A stretch of DNA of 20,142 nt from an uncultured Acetatifactor sp. (GTDB taxonomy: Bacteria; Bacillota; Clostridia; Lachnospirales; Lachnospiraceae), in contig CAJTKW010000075.1 in assembly GCA_910577035.1 (NCBI GenBank), positions 1-20,142 of the forward strand. Reading direction: 5' to 3'. Position 1 is the first letter of the stretch. The number at the start of each line of letters is the position of its first letter. Of this stretch, positions 1 to 7,522 are shown piece by piece. The position numbers and the translations under genes are program-made. The notes beneath the pieces were generated by a model. The model did not search any database. It saw only the letters and a program-made list of their open reading frames with translations, and had not been told where the DNA came from.

Positions 1-2617
1 CGCCGTCTCTCTGTCCTTTCGTCTCAAACACATCCGCCGGAATCACATCATAATCCAGCTGCGCCTCCATCAGCTTCCTGCCCGGCTTCTGGAAGAACAT
101 GGTCTCCCCGCCGCTCCACTCGCTCTCCCCGTGGTAGAGAATGGCCGCATCCGCCAGGTGCACCCCGCCGCTGAGCAGATGCGCACTGCGGTTCATATAC
201 TTCATCAGCCAGGTAAAACAGGCAAACCCGGGATTGTTCCCTCCGGCATAAAAATGAGGCGGGCAGTCAGGATCGGGATAGCACATGGAAAAGGCATGGG
301 GGGTAAAATGGTTAATCCCCCGCACCAGCATATGGTTGGTCAGCCATTTCATCAGGCTGTTTCCCTCGGCCCAGCCATAATTGCCGAAAATCTCGCAGAG
401 GGATCTGCCCTTTTTATTCTCCTGGATATGGGCGGCGGAAACCGCCAGCTTTGCCAGTCCGAAGTGAAAGAACTCTCCGTCGCTGTCTCCGGCAATCCAC
501 TGATGGATCTTCTCCGTAAAGCCCGGAACAATCTGGTGGTGCACCACGTCAATACCTGCCATATGCTGCCCTGCCATCTCCCGGAAATAATGGCCCACAC
601 TGCAGCCCATGCGGGTATGGGCATTGTCGTCCTCGATAATGTGTCCGATATACTCCACTCCATGTTCCCGGCACCATCTTCCCACCTGCCCGGAAAAGCA
701 CCTGCCCACCAGGTCCGTCATTTTATCCATATAAGTCCAGCGTATGGCGGTGGTCTCCTGCCCCCGGTCATACCACAGAGCCGGGAGGTTCACAAGGAAT
801 TCCCCTCCCCACGCTTCCCGCAGCTCCTCCTCCAGAGCCCGGCTCCAGGGAAGGCGTACATCTTTTTTCCCCAATGTATTGTCAAAGGGATACCCCTTCA
901 CATTCCCCAGCTCCGGTTCATCGGAGAAAAATCCCGCTATGGTATTGCCGAAGTACTCCCGGTATCTCTCATAGTGCTTTTCGTACACCTCATCGATCAG
1001 CACTCTCACGGAAGATTCCTCTATCAGGTTCATATAATTCTCCCTGCCCCCGCCCTTCCTGGTGGTAAAGAGGACAAACAGCCGATAGGCCCCCTCCGGC
1101 AGGTCAAAATATACGAAGCCGTTTTCATGATAACGATCCGTCAGATCCAGGATTCCCCCGGCGCTCACCGCCAGGGTTTCCCCGTCCGGCTTGGGCGCCG
1201 CCAGGATTCCCAGCAGCCTCCCCTCCCTGCCGATGAAATTTTTCACCAGCACCGCTCCCTCCCTGCAGGGTCCGCAAATATCCATATGACGCTCCGCCAG
1301 ATAGACCTTTGATCGATCCGGCTGCCTTTCATAGCCACCGTTGGCATAGCCCGTGGGAAACTTCTTATCGTCCAAAAGCCACACCCGCATTCCTCTGCTC
1401 CTGGCCCGGGGAAGAATAAAGTCCAGGTTTTCCCACCAGAGAGGGCCGCAGAAATCCGGGTGGGGCCTGGATTCCAGGCAGACCTCACGGATGCCGCAGT
1501 CCGCAATCCGTTCCAGTTCCTCCTCTATCAGCTCATTCCCCTCTCCCTTCAGCCACAGGAAAGGCAGAATATGTCCGGTACTGTCCGGGAGAGGCTTATC
1601 CGTAGCCAGGCAGATGGTGCGATATTCCCCGGAGGCATTGGTGGGGAATCCCTCCTGATACGGGCAGGTGCCGCAGTAAAAGTGGTACAGGATTCCGTCA
1701 TGGTATATTACGGAAGCCTTGTGGGCATGGCCGCTGTCAAAGCTTCCCGCCTTTCCCCGGGGGAGAATGGGATCCCGCACCTTCTCCCAGTGCACCAGAT
1801 CCCCGGATACCGCCAGCCCTTCCTGGGCGTGGGTATGACCGTCCTCATAGAGCTTTCCGTACCCGAAGAAGAAATTCAGCCACCGATTCCCGTCCTGCAG
1901 GATACAGGGATCCGACAGGAACCACTTATCCCAGGAGTCCCTGTCCACCTTCAGCACGGGATTCTCCGGACACCGCTCCCAGTGCTCCAGATCCACAGAA
2001 GTGGCCAGGCCGGTCTGCTCGGTCCACCGTGCCTCCCTGTCCTTGGCATTATAAAACATATAATACCTGTGGTCCTTCCGGAAAAAGCAGGCCTTGTAGA
2101 GCCCCCCTGCCTCCCAGTCTTCCCCGTCCCGCCAGGAGAACACAGGCCGATCCGGAAAATGCCAGTCCAGAAGCTCCTCATCCTCAGTCCAGGCAAACCC
2201 GATTTCCGCAGGGCCGCTCTCATAGCCGCTTTCCGGATAGGAATGGTAAACCAGCCAGTACTTCCCGTCTGCCTTCTTCAGCCGGGGCAGGTCATATAAG
2301 CCGTTGCTCTCCCTGAGGATCCACGTGGCCGCTCCCCCCACCCGGTCCCATCTGTGGGTTTCCAGCCTCCGCTTTAAGATCACTCCCTTGTGATCCCAGT
2401 GGATCAGGTCGTCGCTCACCGCCAGGGCCGACTGATACCCAATTCCGTCAAAGCCGGTGTACAGCATATGAAACCGCCCTCCGTGCCAGAACACAAAGGG
2501 AATGTCCACCGCCTTACTGTCAAACGCTCCCTCCTTCCCCGAGCCGTGAAGCACGGGACGGGGATAGCGGTAAGGCGTCAGGTATTTCCGAATGGAACTG
2601 TCATTATTTTCTATCAT
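1..2617 (-). CDS. Partial: GH43/GH32-like beta-propeller fused to GH106-like glycoside hydrolase
   Basis: An open frame of 872 codons runs from ATG at 2617 to the left edge without a stop, so the C-terminus is missing. Residues 1 to about 340 look like a five-bladed propeller glycosidase: repeated 'SDDLIHWD', 'SVDLEHWE' and 'SGDLVHWE' blade motifs, an early acidic residue in 'VDIPFVFW' (D38) and a candidate acid at E169 in 'DWEAGGLYK'. From about residue 351 the protein resembles the GH106-like enzyme at 12789-15920: 'LPFLWLKG' (351-358), 'DDKKFPTGYANGG' (416-428), 'GFFSDEPE' with E567, and 'CEIFGNYGW' with E742. The last two glutamates are the likely catalytic pair by analogy. The ATG follows GGAGGAGG at good spacing and overlaps the rhamnosidase gene by 14 bp, implying translational coupling. 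No signal peptide is visible, so it is probably cytoplasmic. The substrate is unknown; alpha-L-rhamnoside is an inference from GH106. Confidence 0.8.
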   Translation of the reverse strand, partial: MIENNDSSIRKYLTPYRYPRPVLHGSGKEGAFDSKAVDIPFVFWHGGRFHMLYTGFDGIGYQSALAVSDDLIHWDHKGVILKRRLETHRWDRVGGAATWILRESNGLYDLPRLKKADGKYWLVYHSYPESGYESGPAEIGFAWTEDEELLDWHFPDRPVFSWRDGEDWEAGGLYKACFFRKDHRYYMFYNAKDREARWTEQTGLATSVDLEHWERCPENPVLKVDRDSWDKWFLSDPCILQDGNRWLNFFFGYGKLYEDGHTHAQEGLAVSGDLVHWEKVRDPILPRGKAGSFDSGHAHKASVIYHDGILYHFYCGTCPYQEGFPTNASGEYRTICLATDKPLPDSTGHILPFLWLKGEGNELIEEELERIADCGIREVCLESRPHPDFCGPLWWENLDFILPRARSRGMRVWLLDDKKFPTGYANGGYERQPDRSKVYLAERHMDICGPCREGAVLVKNFIGREGRLLGILAAPKPDGETLAVSAGGILDLTDRYHENGFVYFDLPEGAYRLFVLFTTRKGGGRENYMNLIEESSVRVLIDEVYEKHYERYREYFGNTIAGFFSDEPELGNVKGYPFDNTLGKKDVRLPWSRALEEELREAWGGEFLVNLPALWYDRGQETTAIRWTYMDKMTDLVGRCFSGQVGRWCREHGVEYIGHIIEDDNAHTRMGCSVGHYFREMAGQHMAGIDVVHHQIVPGFTEKIHQWIAGDSDGEFFHFGLAKLAVSAAHIQENKKGRSLCEIFGNYGWAEGNSLMKWLTNHMLVRGINHFTPHAFSMCYPDPDCPPHFYAGGNNPGFACFTWLMKYMNRSAHLLSGGVHLADAAILYHGESEWSGGETMFFQKPGRKLMEAQLDYDVIPADVFETKGQRDG

Positions 2618-5264
2618 TGTTCCCCTCCTCCAAAAAGCTGTAGCTGTAACGGCCGCTTCCCACCACTGCCGCCTCCGTTCCGTCAGGCCGCCTTAAATGG
2701 GCAGTCACATTGGGCGGAACCAGGACCTCCACCTGCACCTGCCCGTCCGCCCGCCTCCATTCCACCGAAATCCGCCCGTATGGATGCAGCGTCCAGGCCT
2801 TCACCCAGTCCACTCCCGCCTCCGGCCTGGGGGCAATGGTAATCTCCTCCAGGGTACTCCTGCCCCGGATCAGGTCAATGCCTCCCAGGGAGCCGTAAAA
2901 CCATTCCTCGATACTGCCCAGCATCAGATGATTCTGGGAGCCGTGGGGCCTTGCGGGATCCGGGCCGTCCCATTCCTCTGTCAGCGAGGTGGCACCGTTT
3001 ACCACCTGATACCCGTAGCCGGGAGTATCCGTCAGATTCGTCATCTCGTTTAACAGGTCTGTCATACCGTATTTCATCAGGGCCGCCACCAGGAAAGGAT
3101 GTCCCACATCCCCCGCCGTAACGGCAAATCCGCGCTTTTCCACGTCCTCCCGAAGCTGCCTGATTACCTTCTCCTGCATCTCCTCAGGCACCAGCCCCGC
3201 CACCAGGCTCATGGCCTGGGCAGCCTGGCTTCCGGTGGCATACCTTCCGGTCTGACGGTCCAGAAACTGCAGGTTATATTCCGCAAATACCGTCTCCATC
3301 CGCTTCCTGTACTCCCGGGCATCTTCTTCGCAGCCCAGAAGCTCCGCAATCTGCCTCATCACATCCAGGTCATAGTAATAGACGCAGGTGGCTGTCACGG
3401 GCACCGGCGTGTTCTGGGAATGGGGGGTACAGGGACCAATGTCCAGCCAATCCCCCAGGCCGTGGTGCAGCACCTGATGATGGGTCCTGCTGCCCAGATA
3501 CTCCAGGTAACGCTTCATCACGCCGTAAAACCGGCGGAGCATCTCCGGATCCCCGTATCTCTTATAGGCATACCAGGGGCCCAGAATACAGGCGCTGCCC
3601 CACTCCGGAGAATCCACAAACCCTTCGTGCCAGCGCCCGAATCCCGTCACATATTCCGGGCAAATATCCGGGACCAGGCCGTTTTCCCTCTGGGAATCCG
3701 CCATATCCTGCTCAATCTTGGCATACAGATTCTGCACCTGTAAATTGTACATAACGGAGGGACCGATCAGATGCACCTGCTCCAGCCAGCCCAGCTTCTC
3801 CCGATGGGGACAATCGGTAAAATAGCTTTTGGTATTGCTTAAGATTGCCTGCAGGACGATTCTGTGGATCCCGTTAAAAAGCCGGTTGGAGCACTCGAAT
3901 TCTCCCCCCTGCTCCAGATCCGGATAAAGGAATTCCCCTGTCAGGCTCTCGATCATCACAGGCCCGCCCCGGGCCTCCGCCCCCGTCACCTCCACGTACC
4001 GGAAGCCTGTATAGGTAAAATCCGGGGCAAACTCCTGCTCCCTCTCTTCGCTGAGGATATAATTCCACAGGCAGTTCTGCCTTGTCATCTGCTGGTCTAC
4101 CCGGCCGTCCGGGCCAAGAATCTCCCCGGGCTTCATGCTCACAAGCCGTCCTGCCGCCCTGCCGTCCGTCCGCAGCCTGAGCCGCACCCAGCCGGAGAAA
4201 TTGACGCCGAAATCATAAAGCCAAGTATCCCCGGAAACCTTTATCACCTTCACCGGCTCATAGCACTGCATGACTTTCATGGGCTCCATGGGCATGGCTG
4301 TCAGCTTTCCCCGGGGAGGCTCTACCCGCTGTGCAGGAACCCACCGGCTCCCTTCTCTGTAATCCGCCTCCAGGTATTCCTTCCGCATCAGCCTGCCGTC
4401 ATAATCCTCTCCGCCGTAAATACAGCAGAAGCGGATCGGGCTCTCCGTCATCCGCCAGCTCTCGTCGGTAACAATCCGCTGTCTTCTGCCGTCCTCAAAA
4501 AAAAGCTCCAGCTGGGCCAGAAATTTACATCTGCCATAGGAGCGTTCATAATACACATACCGTCCGCCCGGCACATGGAACATACCGTCTCCCGGCTTCA
4601 CCGTCAGGGCATTGTCTCCCTCCTGCAAAAGCTCTGTCACATTATAAGCCGTATAAAAGCAGGTCTTGTTATAGTCGCTCCAGCCGGGCTCCAGCACATG
4701 GTCCGACACCTTCCTGCCGTTGATCCAGCCTTCAAAATGTCCCAGGGCACAGATGTACAGCCTGGCCTTTTTCAGCCCGGCCCCGGCGGAAAAAGCCTTT
4801 CGGTACAGGTGATAGACATGGTCTTTCGTTTCACCGATAAAGCATCCCTTCCAGTCCTCCGGGCCGAACAGGCCGGTCTCAAAGGAGGAATTACCGCATA
4901 CTACCGTAATCTGCCCCTCTGCCGGCGCTTGCACGGCACCATCACTGCCCGGCGCCGCCGCACCGCCCCAGTCCGATCCTCCGCCCACAGTGCCGCCCCG
5001 GCTCAGCCTGCACTCCACCCGCCAGGTATAAGCGCTGCCCGCCGTGAGAGGTTCCCCCCGATACGGAATCCCCGTCATGCGGCGGCTCTCCACGGATCCG
5101 CTGTCCCAGCAGGTCTGTCCGTCCTCCCGCCATACCTGCACCCGGTAGCCAAGCTGCCTGATATTCTTCTCCTGCCCTTCCACCCGCCAGCTGAACACGG
5201 GATTTTCCGGGCCTGCGGTCAAATTTTCCGAAAGATGGTTTACCTTCATTCCACAGATTTTCAT
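2604..5264 (-). CDS. Alpha-L-rhamnosidase, GH78 family
   Basis: An 886-residue protein of the size usual for GH78, which releases terminal alpha-L-rhamnose by inversion. The N-terminal third is beta-rich and carries accessory-domain motifs such as 'ARLYICALGHFEGWINGRKV' and 'LEPGWSDYNKTCFYTAYNVT'. The (alpha/alpha)6 barrel shows the family block 'FTDCPHREKLGWLEQVHL' (about 482-499), then 'GLGDWLDIG' and 'GATSLTEEWDG' (about 757-767), whose acidic residues correspond to the usual catalytic region. A C-terminal beta-sandwich follows. I start at the ATG at 5264, not the one at 5276, because GGAGGT lies five bases upstream of 5264 and overlaps the earlier ATG. No signal peptide is present, so it acts inside the cell on imported oligosaccharide. 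It lies 162 bp downstream of the binding-protein gene across a hairpin-rich gap and overlaps the next gene. Confidence in the family is high; the exact glycoside is unknown. Confidence 0.92.
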   Translation of the reverse strand: MKICGMKVNHLSENLTAGPENPVFSWRVEGQEKNIRQLGYRVQVWREDGQTCWDSGSVESRRMTGIPYRGEPLTAGSAYTWRVECRLSRGGTVGGGSDWGGAAAPGSDGAVQAPAEGQITVVCGNSSFETGLFGPEDWKGCFIGETKDHVYHLYRKAFSAGAGLKKARLYICALGHFEGWINGRKVSDHVLEPGWSDYNKTCFYTAYNVTELLQEGDNALTVKPGDGMFHVPGGRYVYYERSYGRCKFLAQLELFFEDGRRQRIVTDESWRMTESPIRFCCIYGGEDYDGRLMRKEYLEADYREGSRWVPAQRVEPPRGKLTAMPMEPMKVMQCYEPVKVIKVSGDTWLYDFGVNFSGWVRLRLRTDGRAAGRLVSMKPGEILGPDGRVDQQMTRQNCLWNYILSEEREQEFAPDFTYTGFRYVEVTGAEARGGPVMIESLTGEFLYPDLEQGGEFECSNRLFNGIHRIVLQAILSNTKSYFTDCPHREKLGWLEQVHLIGPSVMYNLQVQNLYAKIEQDMADSQRENGLVPDICPEYVTGFGRWHEGFVDSPEWGSACILGPWYAYKRYGDPEMLRRFYGVMKRYLEYLGSRTHHQVLHHGLGDWLDIGPCTPHSQNTPVPVTATCVYYYDLDVMRQIAELLGCEEDAREYRKRMETVFAEYNLQFLDRQTGRYATGSQAAQAMSLVAGLVPEEMQEKVIRQLREDVEKRGFAVTAGDVGHPFLVAALMKYGMTDLLNEMTNLTDTPGYGYQVVNGATSLTEEWDGPDPARPHGSQNHLMLGSIEEWFYGSLGGIDLIRGRSTLEEITIAPRPEAGVDWVKAWTLHPYGRISVEWRRADGQVQVEVLVPPNVTAHLRRPDGTEAAVVGSGRYSYSFLEEGNNDRK

Positions 5265-5277
5265 GCCGACCTCCATG

Positions 5278-5296
5278 ATTCCGCTCCGCGGAATCC
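5278..5296 (-). repeat. 19-bp perfect palindrome just upstream of the rhamnosidase ribosome binding site
   Basis: GATTCCGC, loop TCC, GCGGAATC: an 8-bp stem with a 3-nt loop. It ends three bases before the GGAGGT of the rhamnosidase gene, so in the transcript it would sit directly against the ribosome binding site. The identical 19 bases occur again at 7453-7471. Confidence 0.85.
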
Positions 5297-5307
5297 CACA
5301 ATTCCAG

Positions 5308-5323
5308 GGCCAGCAAGCTGGCC
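5308..5323 (-). repeat. Stem-loop in the binding-protein/rhamnosidase gap
   Basis: GGCCAGC AA GCTGGCC is a perfect inverted repeat, effectively a 6-bp GC-rich stem with a CAAG tetraloop. It is one of four consecutive hairpins between the binding-protein stop and the rhamnosidase start. No T-run follows it, so it is not an obvious terminator; RNA processing or 3'-end protection is possible. Confidence 0.7.
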
Positions 5324-5361
5324 TGTGAAGAATGCCGCGGCTCTGCCACGACTCATACTCC

Positions 5362-5383
5362 CAAGGCGGACTTGTCCGCCTTG
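5362..5383 (-). repeat. Strong 10-bp stem-loop downstream of the binding-protein gene
   Basis: CAAGGCGGAC TT GTCCGCCTTG is a perfect 10-bp inverted repeat, with a TT (effectively tetraloop) turn. It directly follows the T-rich end of the preceding terminator-like hairpin on the minus strand. It may back up termination or block 3' exonucleases. Confidence 0.75.
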
Positions 5384-5414
5384 AAAGAAACGGTGTGATC
5401 TTTCAACCACACCG
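5383..5414 (-). terminator. Terminator-like hairpin after the solute-binding-protein gene
   Basis: On the minus strand, 13 bases after the TAA at 5427, the sequence reads CGGTGTG, a 10-nt loop, CACACCG, then TTTCTTTC. A 7-bp GC-rich stem followed by a T-rich tail resembles an intrinsic terminator. The tail is interrupted by C and the loop is long, so it is probably leaky. That would fit an operon in which the transporter is made in excess of the downstream enzymes. Confidence 0.55.
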
Positions 5415-5426
5415 CTTCTATTTTAG

Positions 5427-7241
5427 TTATTTCACTGTCTTCTCGTTCATCATGGAAATGATGCTGTCGAAGTCCTCGTCGGTCTGGCTCTTGACCGATT
5501 CTACATATTCATTCCATACGGAGTCGTCGTCAATATCGATCTCACCCTGGATAAACTTATCTACATAGGAAAGCAGCTGCTTTGTGCACACGCCGCCCCA
5601 GTTCAGCTGCGCCCTCATGGCCTGCTGCTCAGGGCTTAAATACATCACGGGAGGTCTGTCATAAGGGGATACGGAATCGGGACCGCCGTTTACACTGGTC
5701 TCAATCCAGTACTTGCCCTCATAAAACCCTTTGTCTGCACTCCACCAAGGTTCCGGCTGGGAGGAAAGCAGAGTCATGGCGTCGTTCTCAAGGGGAACGA
5801 AAGGAATGCCCGTCCTGCAGACGCTGGAAGCCAGAAGGCCGTAATCGGCGGATTTGGTAGCGGGACTTTCGTCATTCATGATCTCGTCCACATAAGTCTT
5901 TGTGCCGTCCGCGTTTACGATAAAGGTCTCGCCCTCAATACCCCAGTTCAGCCAGTTCACCATCTGGTCGGAATACTGATAATCAATCATGGCTACCACA
6001 TGCTCGGGATGCTCCGTCTCCGCGTTGATAAAGATACCCATGCCCTGATTCAAAGACTTGCCGTCCTGTCTGGAGCCCCACTTCCACGCGGTGCCGCTGG
6101 GCCCCTCCGGCAGATAAGCCAGGCCCCACTCCATGGTGGTATTGGGATCTACATCCTTCATGGCCTTGTTCCAGGTTGCCGCCATGCCGGACCACAGGGT
6201 GGGCACAATGGCAACCTTGCCGTTGGTGGCTTTTTCATTGTTGGCATCACCCCCGGCCGTATTGTATTCCACGTCAATATAGCCCGCCTCATAAAGGCCG
6301 TTCAGATAACGCAGCATCTCGCGGAAATTATCCTCAATGGGGCCGAATACCCACTCGCTGCCGTTATAATAAGCGCACTCCCAGGTGTGGAAGATACCGC
6401 AGAAGCCGCGGAAGAAGTCCATGCTGTTGTTGGCAATGACGTACTCCAGTCCAAGCTCATCCTTCTTGGCATAGATGTCCGCACAAAGCTGAGTGAGCTC
6501 ATCCAGGTTGGTGGCAGGCTGCCAGCCGTTTTCCTGCAGAATGTCAAAGCGGTACGCAAATGCCGTCATGGACTGGGCGCCCTGAACATTATTGGGATTG
6601 TAAAAGCCATCCATGAAGTAATACATGGAGCCGTCCTCGTTCTGTGCGAAATGCTCCCCGCCGTTGGTGTCTGCCATATACTCCGGATAATACACCATGT
6701 AATCCCTGTAATCCGCCAGGTTTAAAATATCTCCCTCTTCTCCGTACTCATTGATGGCCTGGCCGATACTGGAAGTGGTAACGTCCTTAATATCGCCGGC
6801 CTGAAGCAGGGTTTTCTCCGTCTCCCGGTAGTCCGACCAGGGCTTTGTCACCCAGGTAATATCCAGCTTACAGCCAAGGTACGCTTCCATCTTTTCCTGC
6901 CAGAGCTGTTGGAACCGGGTTCCTTCCGAAGCTTTATTGAAGCTGGGCATATTCACCGTAATGCTCAGGGTATCCAGCTCCGGCAGATTGATACCGTTGC
7001 TGGCTGCCGTGGCGGCCTCGTCAAACTTATCTACGCTGGGAGCATTCGTATTGCCGCTCCCTCCCTGCTCCTGGGATTCCTGCTTCGACTCCTGCTGTGA
7101 CTGTTTTGTTTCCTGCTTCGAGTCCTGACCGGAGCCGGAATCACCGCTTCCATCCCCATTTCCACAGCCTGCCAGCAGGCCCATGGACATTGCCGCGGTG
7201 AGAGCCAGTGCAGTGAACTTGGTTACACTTTTTCTCTTCAT
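5427..7241 (-). CDS. Extracellular solute-binding lipoprotein of a carbohydrate ABC transporter
   Basis: A 604-residue sugar-binding protein of the LplA/YtcQ type. The N-terminus has a lysine/arginine start, a hydrophobic stretch and the lipobox LLAGC with Cys26 as the expected lipidated residue. A Ser/Gly/Gln/Glu-rich linker (about 27-60) follows, so the mature protein is anchored on the outer face of the membrane. The body has the large two-lobe size typical of oligosaccharide binders. The start is the ATG at 7241, preceded by AAGGAGGATAATT; an earlier in-frame ATG at 7280 lacks a ribosome binding site and precedes the signal peptide. It lies downstream of its two permeases, separated by 281 bp rich in hairpins, and is followed by a terminator-like hairpin. 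Clustering with GH78 and GH106-like genes suggests a rhamnose-containing ligand; the ligand is inference. Confidence 0.93.
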   Translation of the reverse strand: MKRKSVTKFTALALTAAMSMGLLAGCGNGDGSGDSGSGQDSKQETKQSQQESKQESQEQGGSGNTNAPSVDKFDEAATAASNGINLPELDTLSITVNMPSFNKASEGTRFQQLWQEKMEAYLGCKLDITWVTKPWSDYRETEKTLLQAGDIKDVTTSSIGQAINEYGEEGDILNLADYRDYMVYYPEYMADTNGGEHFAQNEDGSMYYFMDGFYNPNNVQGAQSMTAFAYRFDILQENGWQPATNLDELTQLCADIYAKKDELGLEYVIANNSMDFFRGFCGIFHTWECAYYNGSEWVFGPIEDNFREMLRYLNGLYEAGYIDVEYNTAGGDANNEKATNGKVAIVPTLWSGMAATWNKAMKDVDPNTTMEWGLAYLPEGPSGTAWKWGSRQDGKSLNQGMGIFINAETEHPEHVVAMIDYQYSDQMVNWLNWGIEGETFIVNADGTKTYVDEIMNDESPATKSADYGLLASSVCRTGIPFVPLENDAMTLLSSQPEPWWSADKGFYEGKYWIETSVNGGPDSVSPYDRPPVMYLSPEQQAMRAQLNWGGVCTKQLLSYVDKFIQGEIDIDDDSVWNEYVESVKSQTDEDFDSIISMMNEKTVK

Positions 7242-7320
7242 AATTATCCTCCTTATCTTTGATAAATTACCTCTATACAAAGAGACTTTACGGCCTCCTT
7301 ATACCCTATGCCTTCCTGTC

Positions 7321-7345
7321 ATGCCGGTGCAAATGCCGGGTGCAA
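7321..7345. repeat. Imperfect tandem direct repeat in the permease/binding-protein gap
   Basis: ATGCCGGTGCAA (7321-7332) is followed immediately by ATGCCGGGTGCAA (7333-7345), which differs by one inserted G. A further ATGCCG occurs a few bases on, at 7357. It lies between the hairpin array and the binding-protein ribosome binding site. Function is unknown. Confidence 0.6.
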
Positions 7346-7347
7346 GT

Positions 7348-7369
7348 CTGGAAGTCATGCCGCTTCCGG
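7348..7369 (-). repeat. Stem-loop, permease/binding-protein gap (1)
   Basis: CTGGAAG, 8-nt loop, CTTCCGG: seven pairs including one possible G-U. It is the hairpin nearest to the binding-protein gene and the weakest of the five in this gap. Confidence 0.45.
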
Positions 7370-7374
7370 CTGCA

Positions 7375-7393
7375 GTGCCGTCTTTGACGGCAC
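7375..7393 (-). repeat. Stem-loop, permease/binding-protein gap (2)
   Basis: GTGCCGTC TTT GACGGCAC is a perfect 8-bp inverted repeat with a 3-nt loop. No T-run follows on either strand. Confidence 0.65.
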
Positions 7394-7414
7394 AAACAAT
7401 CGGCGCAACCCCGG

Positions 7415-7441
7415 AAGAATGCCTGCACTTTAGGCATTCTT
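7415..7441 (-). repeat. Stem-loop, permease/binding-protein gap (3)
   Basis: AAGAATGCCT, 7-nt loop, AGGCATTCTT: a perfect 10-bp stem. The sequence AAGAATGCC also occurs in the other hairpin-rich gap near 5329, but without the matching second arm. Confidence 0.75.
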
Positions 7442-7452
7442 CTGTGTGCATA

Positions 7453-7471
7453 GATTCCGCTCCGCGGAATC
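7453..7471 (-). repeat. Stem-loop, permease/binding-protein gap (4), copy of 5278-5296
   Basis: GATTCCGC TCC GCGGAATC, identical over all 19 bases and in the same orientation as the palindrome at 5278-5296. It suggests a small dispersed intergenic palindrome family in this genome. Confidence 0.85.
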
Positions 7472-7474
7472 GTA

Positions 7475-7513
7475 GATTTTCTTAGCGGTTGTCCTTTAAC
7501 CGCTTAGAAAATC
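7475..7513 (-). repeat. Long stem-loop right after the second permease gene (5)
   Basis: A 16-nt arm GATTTTCTTAGCGGTT, a 7-nt loop, and AACCGCTTAGAAAATC form a 16-bp stem with a single mismatch. It starts ten bases after the permease stop on the minus strand. The AT-rich stem base could act as a weak bidirectional terminator, but no clean T-run follows. A processing or stabilising role for the upstream permease mRNA is an equally good reading. Confidence 0.7.
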
Positions 7514-7522
7514 TTTGCACGC

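Noticed and set aside
131..2299. Two long plus-strand frames (131-1312, 1460-2299)
   Set aside because: Both lie antisense to the continuous 872-codon minus-strand frame, which carries clear glycosidase motifs; the plus-strand products do not.
3864..5384. 506-codon plus-strand open frame opposite the rhamnosidase
   Set aside because: It lies antisense to a well-supported GH78 gene. Its product is Pro/His/Arg-rich with no recognisable motif, and it follows from the codon bias of the real gene.
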